Source of the DNA: a virus
DNA length: 64,000 nucleotides
Virus record (IMG/VR): IMGVR_UViG_3300025010_000005
Location: 1 to 64,000 of that record
Direction: 5' to 3' (one strand)
The position numbers were made by a program, and so were the translations under genes. The notes below the pieces were generated by a model. The model saw nothing but the letters and a program-made list of their open reading frames with translations. It searched no databases and was not told the DNA's origin. Below are positions 47,462 to 56,202 of the stretch, piece by piece. Each line of letters begins with the position of its first letter. The stretch's first letter is position 1.

Positions 47462-48346
47462 ATGCCTATTAAATTTACTACCGAATATTTTAAAAATTTT
47501 GTTGAAAATAAATATCCGGGATATAGCATTATTGACGAATATAAAGGTGTTATTACAGAGATTAATTTTATCCACAACGAGTGTGGAACAATTTTTCTTA
47601 AAAAACCTCATAGTGCGATCAACAGAAATTGTTTTTGTCCTGTATGTTGTAAAAACACTATATTTGAAAAAGATTTATTTACAAAATGGCTTAAAAAAAA
47701 TAGACCTGATTTTGAGTTTATATCTGAATATACTGATAAAATTCGTAGAGTTGTTTTAAAACATAATTGCGGAAATTTACTAGATGTTAGTTATGGCTCA
47801 TTTAGAAGCGGAAAGGGTTGTCCAAAATGTAACGGTGGTGTTAGAAAAACTCACGAAGAATTTACAAAATGGATGCATGAAAATAGAAGCGATTATAAGG
47901 TTGTTGGTGTTTATAAAAACTCATCAACAAAAATTGAAGTCGTTCATGAACAATGTAAAAAATCTTGGTTTGTTTTGCCAGGGGATTTAATTCAATTTGT
48001 AAATTGTCCTCATTGTCACATAAGTAAAGGCGAACAAGAAGTAGAAAAATATTTAATTAAAAATAATATAAAATATGAGAGAGAATTTAAATTCAAAGAT
48101 TGTAAAAACATAAAAGAATTAAAATTTGATTTTTTGGTAAAATATAACGATGAAAATATTTTAATAGAATATCAGGGAATTCAACATTATGAACCAGTAA
48201 AACTTTTTGGTGGAATTAAAAAATTTGAAGCAAGTAAAAAAAGAGATTTAATAAAAAAAGAATATTGCGAACAAAATAATATAAAATTGATTTGTATAAA
48301 ATATAACGAATGTATTAGTAATAAATTAAATAAAGAATTTAATTAA
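47462..48346 (+). CDS. Free-standing Vsr/EDxHD-like homing endonuclease with zinc-ribbon repeats, 294 aa
   Basis: The N-terminal 190 residues contain three repeats with paired CxxC knuckles (CPVCCKN, HNCGN..CPKC, HEQCKK..CPHC), each for DNA recognition. The C-terminal nuclease domain reads SKGEQEVEKYLIKNNIKYER, LKFDFLVKYND, ILIEYQGIQHYEP and RDLIKKEYCEQNNIKLICI, the Vsr/PD-(D/E)xK-like pattern of EDxHD homing enzymes. It lies between protease and capsid genes, both probable targets. GGGGAGACAAAT before the ATG. Very AT-rich. Confidence 0.85.
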   Translation: MPIKFTTEYFKNFVENKYPGYSIIDEYKGVITEINFIHNECGTIFLKKPHSAINRNCFCPVCCKNTIFEKDLFTKWLKKNRPDFEFISEYTDKIRRVVLKHNCGNLLDVSYGSFRSGKGCPKCNGGVRKTHEEFTKWMHENRSDYKVVGVYKNSSTKIEVVHEQCKKSWFVLPGDLIQFVNCPHCHISKGEQEVEKYLIKNNIKYEREFKFKDCKNIKELKFDFLVKYNDENILIEYQGIQHYEPVKLFGGIKKFEASKKRDLIKKEYCEQNNIKLICIKYNECISNKLNKEFN

Positions 48347-48476
48347 AATAATATACGTGTTAATCTTTTATTGAATTTCCACTTGAAAAAGTTTTGCGAT
48401 TCAATGTAAGCATAAATTAACATGAGATATGTAGTAGAAGTTTATTATTATTTTTTCTTACGAAAGGAAAAAACAA

Positions 48477-49394
48477 ATGTCTGATAAGTACGAACTAATT
48501 TTAAGAGCGCTCAACACAAGCGCAACAGCTTTACAACCTGAAGATCTTTCCAGATTAATGGAACTTATTACTCCCCGTGATGTTCCAATGTTTTCTCGCC
48601 TTGCTCGTTCCAAAGCAACCGGCCTTCTTCACGAGTGGGTAGAATCTTCATTAACAGCATCTTTCACCGCTGGTGCATATGCTGATGGTGGAATCCCTGC
48701 TGGTCATGATAACACCCACGTTCGTAAAGACAACAAGGTTATGTCTGTTGGTCGTATCGCTTCTGCTACCAACCTAATGCGTGCAGTTGACACCATCGGT
48801 GCTTCTGATGCATTGGCTCTTGAACTAGAAGAAAAAATGGTTGACATTATGCGCGTTATTGAATATTACATCTTCAATGGCGACCGCGACAACACAAGCC
48901 CCCAAGAGATGGACGGCCTTCTAAACATTATCACAACTGGTAATGGCGCTACAGAAATTGATGGCGTTTCTGGTTATCTAACTGAGGCCGTACTTCAGTC
49001 TGCTCTAGTTGGTTGTTATAACAATGGTGGTTCCCCTAACATCATCGTTGCTCGTCCAGAAGTTGCTCAACGTATTGCCAATTTCACAGACGATAAGATT
49101 CGTTTCAACGGTGCTGGTGGTGGTGCTGGTGGTGTTGGAGCCGAAGGTCTTCGTTACCTTAACCCATTTGGCCCTTCCCTAGATGTTATTCCTGTTCGTA
49201 GTTCTTTCCTACCTTCCGGTAATGTTCTAGTCCTAGACTCAAGCAAGATTAAGTTGGCCTTCCTTTCTAACCTAATCGAAATCCTTCCTCTTGCTATTAC
49301 CACAGACGCCGAGAGCAAACTACTTAAGGCTTATCTAACTCTAGAATGTCGCGCAGTTGCTCATCACGCTCTTATCAAGAACGTTGCTGATTAA
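48477..49394 (+). CDS. Major capsid protein (DUF5309 / SU10-type), 305 aa
   Basis: Forms the icosahedral shell with the HK97 fold. Pattern ITPRDVPMFSRLARSKATGLLHEW, then DTIGASDALALELEEKMVDIMRVIEYYIFNGD, NIIVARPEVAQRI and a C-terminal VLVLDSSKIKLAFL matches the SU10/DUF5309 capsid group. The gene is codon-optimised compared with neighbours, preceded by GAAAGGAAAAAAC and closed by its own terminator, as for a highly expressed protein. An AAAATAATATA motif lies at 48345. Confidence 0.88.
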   Translation: MSDKYELILRALNTSATALQPEDLSRLMELITPRDVPMFSRLARSKATGLLHEWVESSLTASFTAGAYADGGIPAGHDNTHVRKDNKVMSVGRIASATNLMRAVDTIGASDALALELEEKMVDIMRVIEYYIFNGDRDNTSPQEMDGLLNIITTGNGATEIDGVSGYLTEAVLQSALVGCYNNGGSPNIIVARPEVAQRIANFTDDKIRFNGAGGGAGGVGAEGLRYLNPFGPSLDVIPVRSSFLPSGNVLVLDSSKIKLAFLSNLIEILPLAITTDAESKLLKAYLTLECRAVAHHALIKNVAD

Positions 49395-49411
49395 GACTAG
49401 ATTAAACTTTG

Positions 49412-49442
49412 AAGCCCCTCGAAAGAGGGGCTTCTTTTTTTG
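49412..49442 (+). terminator. Intrinsic terminator after the capsid gene
   Basis: GAAGCCCCTC-GAAA-GAGGGGCTTC with TTTTTTT; nearly the same hairpin is reused at 62398. Confidence 0.93.
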
Positions 49443-49489
49443 TTTGTAAAGTAATTTGTGAGTTTAACTTAAAATAAAAAGGAGTAAAA

Positions 49490-50101
49490 ATGTACATTAC
49501 TTACGAAGAATTTATTAATTCTCCTTATGGTGCAGAATATAATCCTGTATCTGGGTCTATTTTTGAAACAAGTGGAAATGTTGTAGACTTTCTTGAAAGT
49601 GTTTCTTCTATTATTGATTTATATTGTGGAAGAACTTTTGACATTGTTTTATATGAAGAAACTAAATATGGATTAAGTGGAAAATCAATTTTCTTAGACA
49701 ATATTCCTGTAACTGGAATTGTTTCTATTGAATGGTCAACTGGATTTGGCTCTTCTGGTGTGGTTTCACCCACTTCATATTTATTGCTTAAACCAGAAGG
49801 TAGAATCATTTCTCAATTAAGTTTAAAGCAAGATTTTCTATATACAATCAAATATCACGCCGGATTTTCTGTAATTCCAGATCCAATTAGATACGCAACA
49901 TTGGTTCTTGCAAAAACACTTACTCAATCTCTTGAATCTGGATCTCTTGGAATTCCTGATGGTGGAACACTTACATCATTCAAGTTTGGTAAGTTTGCAG
50001 AAGAGTATGCAAACTCTCAACAAAAATATACAGATTACGCCGAGGCGATACCGCCAACTGTCTGCGCCATCCTTAAAAAATATAGATATATGAAGGCATA
50101 A
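49490..50101 (+). CDS. Head-tail connector (gp6-like), 203 aa
   Basis: MYITYEEFINSPYGAEY, FLESVSSIIDLYCGRTFD and IPVTGIVSIEWSTG follow the helical connector family that docks under the portal. Location right after the capsid gene agrees. AAGGAGTAAAA before the ATG. Function by homology pattern and position. Confidence 0.75.
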   Translation: MYITYEEFINSPYGAEYNPVSGSIFETSGNVVDFLESVSSIIDLYCGRTFDIVLYEETKYGLSGKSIFLDNIPVTGIVSIEWSTGFGSSGVVSPTSYLLLKPEGRIISQLSLKQDFLYTIKYHAGFSVIPDPIRYATLVLAKTLTQSLESGSLGIPDGGTLTSFKFGKFAEEYANSQQKYTDYAEAIPPTVCAILKKYRYMKA

Positions 50102-50103
50102 TT

Positions 50104-50496
50104 ATGAATCCATATTCGTTAAGATCAAAACTACACAAAAGAGTAATGGAAAATCTTGGTATTGCCACAAAAATTCTTAGAGCAAAAGAAGTTGCAAAAG
50201 ATTTATATGGCGAACCAATTGAAACTCCATGGCCTTTTGATGAATATATTTTAAAGATTGTTATTGATTCTGAAAAAATTGATCAAAAAAATTCATCAGT
50301 TGGTTCTGGCGCAGATCCCAAAAAAGAATATATTTATTTTTATTGCGATGGTGATTTTGATATTCGTGTTGGTGATAAATTAGTTTATCCTGCAAATTCT
50401 ACAAGTCAATGGTTTGTTGATTTCATTGAACCTGTTGTACTTCGTGGAGTTCCTATTATTTGTGAAGTCAAGGCATATAAAGATGATCGATATTAA
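50104..50496 (+). CDS. Head closure / head-tail adaptor protein, 130 aa
   Basis: N-terminal helix (SLRSKLHKRVMENLG) followed by a beta barrel (KKEYIYFYCDGDFDIRVGDK, VLRGVPIICEVKAYKDDR), typical of stopper/adaptor proteins in the neck. Overlaps the next start by 14 bp. Role from position and fold pattern. Confidence 0.62.
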   Translation: MNPYSLRSKLHKRVMENLGIATKILRAKEVAKDLYGEPIETPWPFDEYILKIVIDSEKIDQKNSSVGSGADPKKEYIYFYCDGDFDIRVGDKLVYPANSTSQWFVDFIEPVVLRGVPIICEVKAYKDDRY

Positions 50497-51115
50497 AGTA
50501 ATTCCAAAAACGAGTAATAAAGATTTGCCTCATTTTATTCTTTTACTAAAAGACATTGATTTAAATATGCCAAGAATTGTTAAACTAGTTCTTCGTGAGA
50601 TCGCAAGAGCTTCTGTTAGAAAAGCACAATCTTATATTCGCGGAACAAGAAAACCAAAACCTTTCTCTGGTGGCCCAGGAGGTTCTATACCTTGGACTCC
50701 ATTATATAATATTGGCCCCAAAATGGGTGAATCAACAATGTTATGGAACAAAACTTCTCGTAAATCCAAAACAGGTAGTTCTCATCCATTATCTGATGAA
50801 GGTGGTTTGGAAAAGTCATTAAAGTTTTGGGATTTAAAATATGGGACTCATAGTGCGTCTGTAAAAGTTGGTATTTTGGATTCACATTATGCAAAAGTCG
50901 GCCTTAAGCAGGAATATGGTGGATCTAACCCATTAAAAGGACATAAAAGAATTCCTTCAAGACCTTTTCTTTTTCCAGCAATTATGGATGTTAAAAACGA
51001 TCCAAGATTGAAATCAAAAATAAAAAATAGAATTACTAGAATGTTAGAGGCATCAAGACAAACTGGTGCTATAAAAATATCAGAAGATATGTTTGAAGGT
51101 ATAGGTGAAGAATAA
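50483..51115 (+). CDS. Neck/tail completion protein (HK97 gp10-like), 210 aa
   Basis: Start at 50483; an earlier in-frame TTG lies well inside the previous gene. VRKAQSYIRGTRKPKPFSGG, ASVKVGILDSHYAKVGLKQEYGG and IPSRPFLFPAIM are the pattern of the gp10/Mu gpG-type minor tail family, whose RPFLFPA segment is characteristic. Confidence 0.72.
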   Translation: MIDIKVIPKTSNKDLPHFILLLKDIDLNMPRIVKLVLREIARASVRKAQSYIRGTRKPKPFSGGPGGSIPWTPLYNIGPKMGESTMLWNKTSRKSKTGSSHPLSDEGGLEKSLKFWDLKYGTHSASVKVGILDSHYAKVGLKQEYGGSNPLKGHKRIPSRPFLFPAIMDVKNDPRLKSKIKNRITRMLEASRQTGAIKISEDMFEGIGEE

Positions 51116-51838
51116 ATGAGACATATAGAGGATTTAATCCTGCAAACGTTGGTTAAAATTATTTCGGATGAAGTTAGCATTTCTAGTGGAAATATGTGGC
51201 TTCTTAACCCATCATCTGAATTTGTCAATTCACAAGAAGGCCCGAATAGTGTTTCTAAAGTTTCATATCCTGTTATCGGAATCCATTATATGTCAGATGT
51301 TGTTTACAAATATAACAACTATGGCGAGAATAAATATATTTACGATTCATCTGGAAATGTTACTGAGTACTCTCCGCTTGGTGAAGTTAAAATGCCTTTG
51401 GGTATTTCGTTATACGCAAAATCAAGAAAAGATATGAGAGAATATGGGGACAAACTATATTCATTCCTTTTAAAAAATAAATTTATCGGTTTACAAAATG
51501 ATTGTGTTACTGGTGAATATTTTGCTTTAAAATTTTTGACAAAGAAAGATACTTATGAGGAAATGCCATATCAAGAAATTTATATTATTGAATGTGCATC
51601 AAGAATTTTTAAAGAGACATTTGCACCTAGAATTGATGAGATTGTGGTTACTATTGATACTGATATAGTTGACGGAGTATCTTGTACAAACGGCCCTGCA
51701 TACATAAATCCAGACGCAGAGATATTCGAACCAGGAACTATGTTGTTATATGACGAAACAGCCGGAGTTTATTATATTTTAGACTTTTTTAGAGATGGAG
51801 AAGCAACCTATATAGCTTCTGGTGCAAATTCGATGTAA
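51116..51838 (+). CDS. Probable tail terminator / neck protein, 240 aa
   Basis: Directly after the previous stop. ILQTLVKIISDEVSISSGN, SYPVIGIHYMSDVVY, GISLYAKSRKDMREYGDKLY suggest a tail-terminator-like fold, followed by a C-terminal extra domain (INPDAEIFEPGTMLLYDETAG). Position between neck and sheath genes supports the call; sequence alone does not prove it. Confidence 0.6.
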   Translation: MRHIEDLILQTLVKIISDEVSISSGNMWLLNPSSEFVNSQEGPNSVSKVSYPVIGIHYMSDVVYKYNNYGENKYIYDSSGNVTEYSPLGEVKMPLGISLYAKSRKDMREYGDKLYSFLLKNKFIGLQNDCVTGEYFALKFLTKKDTYEEMPYQEIYIIECASRIFKETFAPRIDEIVVTIDTDIVDGVSCTNGPAYINPDAEIFEPGTMLLYDETAGVYYILDFFRDGEATYIASGANSM

Positions 51839-51847
51839 AATAATATA
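51834..51847 (+). promoter_or_regulatory. Candidate late-promoter element before the sheath gene
   Basis: TGTAAAATAATATA overlapping the end of the preceding gene; a second GTAAAATAAAGT follows at 51858. The sheath ATG is at 51901. Confidence 0.52.
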
Positions 51848-51900
51848 TGATGTTTTTTGTAAAATAAAGTAAGACCTTTTTTCTTGAGAGAGGAAACAAA

Positions 51901-53361
51901 ATGTTTGTAAACAGTTTCAATTCCATGATTACCCCAAACGTATTCCTTCGTGAAGCCGCTCCCGCTGCCGCAATTAGAGGTAGTGGTATCGGAACTATTG
52001 GTGTTGTTGTTCAGTCTATTCGCGGTCTTGTTGGCGTACCTACCGTTGTTTCCGATCTTTCAGACTATACCCGCAAGTTCGGTGACTATGATGTAGCAAT
52101 CAAAGACGATTTTATGTATGTTTACAATATGCTAAAGCAAGGCGCTGATAGTTTGATGGTAGTTCGCGCTGTAGACGGAACTGCTGTTGTTGCATCTGGA
52201 ACAGTTCAAGGAACTACATTCACACTGAAATCTGGCGGTACTTGGGGCAATGCCGTAACACTTACAATTGCTGCTTCTACCGTTTCAGGTTATGTCGATC
52301 TTTCATTCAAATATGGCGCTAAAGAACAATATGACTACAAGCAAGTGCAATTCACTTCTACTACTGGAACTCGTTATTTCAAAGATGTTATCGAAGCTGC
52401 ACCAGATGATTTCGTAAACGTTTTGGTCGCTGGAACAGTAAATCCTTCTGGTCAAGTTGTTTCCTTCGCTGGTGGAACAAACGGTACAACTGTTGGTTCT
52501 GCTGCTGCTGATAGCATCTATGTTGGTACAAATGCATCTGGTGGACTAACTGGTTTGGTTGCTTTTGAAGCAGAAGATTCAGTCAACTTTGTTTGTTCTG
52601 CTCGTAACACTGATACCGTTAACGCAGCCCTTCTTGCTCACGTTGCAATTGCCGGAGTAACACCTAGAATGGCAATCGTTTCACCTGCATCTGGAAAGAC
52701 TGTTTCTGAGATGGTAACTCTTATGGCAACCTACAATCAAGACCAAGTTATCATGACTTACCCTTGGTTGCAAGTTGTTAATCCTTACAACAACAAGAAA
52801 GAATATCACGCCCCTAGTTCTTTCTATGCCGGTCTTCTTTCAACACTATCTTATGAACAATCTCCTTCACGCAAACAAATCCTTGGAGTTATTGGTAGCG
52901 AGCGTTCATTAACTAATGCAGAAGTTGACACACTAACTTCTAACCGCGTTTCACCAATCACTCTTATCTCTGGTCAAGGTTTTGTAGTTCGTAATGGCTA
53001 TAACACTTCCTCAAATCCTGCACGTCAAAATATTACTCGTCGTCGTGCAGTAAACTTCTTTGCAACAGCATTTGAAGCTGGTTCACAACAATTCGTTTCT
53101 CGCCCACACACAGAAGCACTTCGTAACGATATTAAACGTGCTTTTGGTTCATTAATTGAGAATGAACTTGCTGTTGGTAAGATTGGCAATGTTAATGGTG
53201 GAAAAGTTTATGCCGTTAAGTGCGATTCCCAAAACAATCCTAATGAAGTAGTTCGCGCTAATCGTTGTATGGTAGATATTCAAATTAGTTTACTTGCACC
53301 AGCGGACTTCATCGCAGTTACTCTTGACGCAAGTGAAGCCAAAGTAGTTGACACTCAATAA
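51901..53361 (+). CDS. Tail sheath protein, 486 aa
   Basis: Contractile sheath subunit. Opening FNSMITPNVFLREAAPAAAI, RGSGIGTIGVVVQSIRG, then FGDYDVAIKDDFMYVYNMLKQGADSLMVVRAVDG, and the C-terminal SRPHTEALRNDIKRAFGSLI, DIQISLLAPADFI match myophage sheath proteins. Length fits the smaller sheaths. Strong codon bias and GAGAGGAAACAAA ribosome site. Establishes a contractile-tailed virion. Confidence 0.92.
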   Translation: MFVNSFNSMITPNVFLREAAPAAAIRGSGIGTIGVVVQSIRGLVGVPTVVSDLSDYTRKFGDYDVAIKDDFMYVYNMLKQGADSLMVVRAVDGTAVVASGTVQGTTFTLKSGGTWGNAVTLTIAASTVSGYVDLSFKYGAKEQYDYKQVQFTSTTGTRYFKDVIEAAPDDFVNVLVAGTVNPSGQVVSFAGGTNGTTVGSAAADSIYVGTNASGGLTGLVAFEAEDSVNFVCSARNTDTVNAALLAHVAIAGVTPRMAIVSPASGKTVSEMVTLMATYNQDQVIMTYPWLQVVNPYNNKKEYHAPSSFYAGLLSTLSYEQSPSRKQILGVIGSERSLTNAEVDTLTSNRVSPITLISGQGFVVRNGYNTSSNPARQNITRRRAVNFFATAFEAGSQQFVSRPHTEALRNDIKRAFGSLIENELAVGKIGNVNGGKVYAVKCDSQNNPNEVVRANRCMVDIQISLLAPADFIAVTLDASEAKVVDTQ

Positions 53362-53381
53362 ACTTAAATAATTGTTGACAG

Positions 53382-53405
53382 GTTGCGGGGGTTATTCCCC
53401 GCAAC
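53382..53405 (+). other. Stable hairpin without T-tract between sheath and tube genes
   Basis: GTTGCGGGG-GTTATT-CCCCGCAAC, 9-bp stem, followed by AAAATCTT. Lacking a T-run, it may act as an RNA-stability or processing element that sets sheath and tube levels. TTGACA lies just upstream (53375) but with no -10 box. Confidence 0.6.
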
Positions 53406-53431
53406 AAAATCTTATTAAAAGAGGTGTGTAA

Positions 53432-53941
53432 ATGGGAAAAGCGAGAGTTTGCGGTAGCAACGCAAAAATTTATGTTTATGATGAAAAGCAAGGCGAAATT
53501 CTTATTGGTGAAGTTGATAAATTTAGCGCAAAAGACGCAAGTGATCTTAAAAAATATCGTTCACTCGGAACTGCTAAAATTGGTTCTCAAGCAATTTTTG
53601 GTGGTTGGGAAATTTCTTGTGATGGTGGTAAAGTCGATTGGAAGCTTGCTCAACTTATTCATGCTCAGGATGAAAGAATTGCCAATAGCGACTGTTCTGC
53701 ACAGTTTTTCGTGATTCAGACTGTTGATTATTTTGACGGCATCCAAGATGCTTATAGATACGATGAAGTAACATTCCATGGTTACGAACTAGATTCCCCT
53801 ATCGAAGAAATGACAGAAAAATTTAATGGTTTTAGTGGCGTTAATCGTGTTCAACTTACTGCTGCCGACGAAAGTTATAAAGAAGCAATTAAAACCAAAT
53901 ATAGTTCACTCGTTGACTATTTAATCAATAAGAAAGCGTAA
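53432..53941 (+). CDS. Tail-tube-like protein 1 (169 aa)
   Basis: First of four consecutive homologues. Shared core: KARVCGSNAKIYVY, IGEVDKFSAK, GGWEISCDGGKVDWKLAQLIH, RYDEVTFHGYELD and EEMTEKFNGFSG. Being right behind the sheath gene and the best codon-biased, it is the likeliest main tube subunit that forms the inner DNA channel. GAGGTGTGTAA before the ATG. Confidence 0.78.
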   Translation: MGKARVCGSNAKIYVYDEKQGEILIGEVDKFSAKDASDLKKYRSLGTAKIGSQAIFGGWEISCDGGKVDWKLAQLIHAQDERIANSDCSAQFFVIQTVDYFDGIQDAYRYDEVTFHGYELDSPIEEMTEKFNGFSGVNRVQLTAADESYKEAIKTKYSSLVDYLINKKA

Positions 53942-53954
53942 GGAGTGATACAAA

Positions 53955-54455
53955 ATGGGAACACCTAAACCAAGAGTTTTAGGCTCAAGAGCCACAATCA
54001 AAATTGGTGAAATTAAAATTGGTGAAATCGAAAAGTTTGGTGCAAAAAATCTCAATGAGTTAAAAAAATCTCAACCACTTGGAGATAAGACTGTTACCTC
54101 TCAAGTAATTTTCAAAGGTTGGGATCTTAACTTTGAAGGTGGAAAAGTTGATTGGGATCTAGCCCAAATGATTCATCTTCAAGACAAACAAATTACCTCT
54201 GGTGGACGTTCACCTTTGTTCGAAGTAACCCAAGAGATTCTTTATTATAACAAAACAATTGAATGTTGGACTTATCCAGAAGTTAGCATTCACGGTTACG
54301 AAGTCAATATTCCAATGGAAGAAATCACAGAAAAGTTTGATGGTTTCTGTGGAAAACCAAGAGTTGCTTCTTCTGTTGACACTACAACTGTTGATAGCAA
54401 AACTTCAATTGCAAGATATTTAAAAGATAATTCAAAGGATTATACAGTATTATAA
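53955..54455 (+). CDS. Tail-tube-like protein 2 (166 aa)
   Basis: Homologous to protein 1: PKPRVLGSRATIKIGEIKIG, FKGWDLNFEGGKVDWDLAQM, SIHGYEVNIPMEEITEKFDG. AAGGAGTGATACAAA ribosome site. Divergence from protein 1 is large, so they probably have distinct positions in the tail. Confidence 0.75.
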   Translation: MGTPKPRVLGSRATIKIGEIKIGEIEKFGAKNLNELKKSQPLGDKTVTSQVIFKGWDLNFEGGKVDWDLAQMIHLQDKQITSGGRSPLFEVTQEILYYNKTIECWTYPEVSIHGYEVNIPMEEITEKFDGFCGKPRVASSVDTTTVDSKTSIARYLKDNSKDYTVL

Positions 54456-54466
54456 GGATGAAATAA

Positions 54467-55045
54467 ATGGGAAAAGCCAGAATTCATGGCACAAATGTTC
54501 ATCTTTACTTTATGCCGCAAGTTCCGCTTGCGGCTTTTGAACTAGGTGAAGTGGATGACTTTAAAGCCAAATCAAGAACGAAAATTATTCACTCAAGACC
54601 AATTGGAAGTGTTATAGAAGGTGCTACATTACAATATGGTGGTTGGGATTTAACTTTTGAAATGGGTAAAGTTGATTGGAAACTTTGTCATATGTATTAT
54701 CTTCAAGATTTAGAATTAAGAGGAAATATTGTTCCTCCCAAGTATTCGATATTTGAAGAAATTCAACATTATGATGGAAGTATTGAACAATTTATATATC
54801 GAGATGTTACATTGTTTAATCTTGATATTAGTAGACCATCTCAAGAATCAAAAGAAACGATTCAAGGATTTTCTCCAATTCGTGAAATTGGGCCATTATC
54901 TATTCCTAACCTTGTTGGGATTGATGAACTAAAAATGGAAGCTTATTTTGCTGCCAAACTTGCTTTAGATGCAAACGGTGGCGCTTTAAACGTTGTAAAA
55001 AATACTACTGGAAGTATTGGAAAATGGATTTCGGGTGGTCAATAA
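54467..55045 (+). CDS. Tail-tube-like protein 3 (192 aa)
   Basis: Opens GKARIHGTNVHLYFM and carries GGWDLTFEMGKVDWKLCHMY and RDVTLFNLDISRPSQESKET. It has a C-terminal extension of about 30 residues relative to proteins 1 and 2. Its stop overlaps the next start (TAATG). Confidence 0.73.
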   Translation: MGKARIHGTNVHLYFMPQVPLAAFELGEVDDFKAKSRTKIIHSRPIGSVIEGATLQYGGWDLTFEMGKVDWKLCHMYYLQDLELRGNIVPPKYSIFEEIQHYDGSIEQFIYRDVTLFNLDISRPSQESKETIQGFSPIREIGPLSIPNLVGIDELKMEAYFAAKLALDANGGALNVVKNTTGSIGKWISGGQ

Positions 55046-55695
55046 TGGGATTTTTAGATAATTTAAAAAACAATCTAATCAATGAAGTATTGTCTTCACC
55101 AAAACCAAGGGTATTATCTTCAAATGTAAAGTTAACAATTAGACCTCAAAATATGGGAATGTCCGAATATGATCAACACGATTCTATCGATGTTGGTGAA
55201 ATTGATACATTCAAAAAAGCAAAAGTTATTGGTGTTGTTAAAAAATTCAAACCTTATGGTGAAAAATTTGAAACAGTTATAACAGAAGATAACGGTTGGG
55301 ATATCTCTTTTACTTGTGGTAAGGTTGATTGGAATCTAGCATATTTTGTTTATATGAATGAAGTTGCGATGTTAGGAAATATAAAGGAAACGGATTCAAT
55401 TAATAGAACCGCATTTGAAAATATAATGGGACGACCTGTTTTTACAATCACAGAAGAAATTAAATTATATAATGGAAAAACAGAGATTTGGGAGTATCAA
55501 GATTTTGTCTTGCTTGGTTACGAATCAAACACAAATGATGACAATCAAGTTATCGTAGAAAGTGTAACTGGATTTGCTTCTCGCAGAGTTGCAATTGGAG
55601 ATATGAATCAAGATTTAGAATTATCTAAAATAAACAGTAGCGTTAGCAAAATTTTGTTAGCGTTGAAAAAGTCAGGAAAATATGGTTTACAATAG
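55045..55695 (+). CDS. Tail-tube-like protein 4 (216 aa)
   Basis: Start at the TAATG overlap (55045). Longer N-terminus (GFLDNLKNNLINEVL) then PKPRVLSSNVKLTI, NGWDISFTCGKVDWNLAYFV and QDFVLLGYESN, VESVTGFASRR. Most divergent of the four; a tube-initiator or terminator role is possible. Confidence 0.72.
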   Translation: MGFLDNLKNNLINEVLSSPKPRVLSSNVKLTIRPQNMGMSEYDQHDSIDVGEIDTFKKAKVIGVVKKFKPYGEKFETVITEDNGWDISFTCGKVDWNLAYFVYMNEVAMLGNIKETDSINRTAFENIMGRPVFTITEEIKLYNGKTEIWEYQDFVLLGYESNTNDDNQVIVESVTGFASRRVAIGDMNQDLELSKINSSVSKILLALKKSGKYGLQ

Positions 55696-55704
55696 GAGGT
55701 TCTA

Positions 55705-56016
55705 GTGTTAGAGAAGACTTTAAAAGATGGCACAAAGATTGTTATGAAAGAACTTTCTGCTCTCGAAGAAATGCTCGCCATTGAAATTATCAGCAAAGAT
55801 ATTGATGAAAGCAATGATATTAAAAATGGAATGCAACATCGCTTCGTAAGTTGTCTACTTTCAATCGTTAAAGTAGATGATGAAGATTTTATTGGCCCAA
55901 CCAATTTAGAAGAAGCTTATGCTTTGCTTGCAAATCTTCCTAGTAGAAAATGGAAACAAATTTTGGAAGTCCACGATGAGGTAAACTCAGACGAAGATGA
56001 GCTAAAAAAAAATTAA
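55705..56016 (+). CDS. Tail assembly chaperone, short form (103 aa)
   Basis: GTG start preceded by AGGAGG. Helical, acidic protein (MKELSALEEMLAIEIISKDI, DEVNSDEDELKKN) in the position of gpG-type chaperones, between tube and tape-measure genes. It coats the tape measure during tail assembly. It ends in a run of nine A at the point where the second form shifts frame. Confidence 0.8.
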   Translation: MLEKTLKDGTKIVMKELSALEEMLAIEIISKDIDESNDIKNGMQHRFVSCLLSIVKVDDEDFIGPTNLEEAYALLANLPSRKWKQILEVHDEVNSDEDELKKN

Positions 56017-56179
56017 TAGTTTAGCAGATAATTCTGTTTTTAAACAGTGTGTTTCCCTGGTTCAAGCTGGGTTTCCTTATAAAGTAGTTTTTGGAAATGA
56101 AAAACCAATGAACAGGATTTGGCGAAACGCTTCAATTATTGTGTTGAATGAATTAAATGGAACAGATGACGAGGATTAA
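55705..56179 (+). CDS. Tail assembly chaperone, frameshifted long form (about 158 aa)
   Basis: A second frame (INSLADNSVFKQCVSLVQAG ... NELNGTDDED, stop 56177-56179) is open from 56006 onward, has no start codon near its beginning and no ribosome site. An in-frame TAA at 56003-56005 means the switch must occur in A9 (56004-56012), within CTA-AAA-AAA-AAT-TAA. The required shift is -2 (or +1), since the -1 frame stops four codons on. The gpG/gpGT arrangement is conserved in tailed phages; mostly -1, with -2 in Mu. Confidence 0.8.
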
Positions 56180-56194
56180 TCCTCGTCTTTTTTT
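56168..56194 (+). terminator. Intrinsic terminator overlapping the chaperone stop codon
   Basis: GACGAGGATT/AATCCTCGTC perfect 20-bp palindrome then TTTTTTT. Confidence 0.9.
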
Positions 56195-56202
56195 ATTGTG
56201 AA

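Noticed and set aside
47439-47759. Overlapping frame of 106 aa at the homing endonuclease start
   Set aside because: Out of frame with the recognisable zinc-ribbon and nuclease motifs, and lacking a ribosome site.
53375-53397. TTGACA box as a promoter for the tube genes
   Set aside because: No -10 box at any acceptable distance; the following hairpin is more likely an RNA element.
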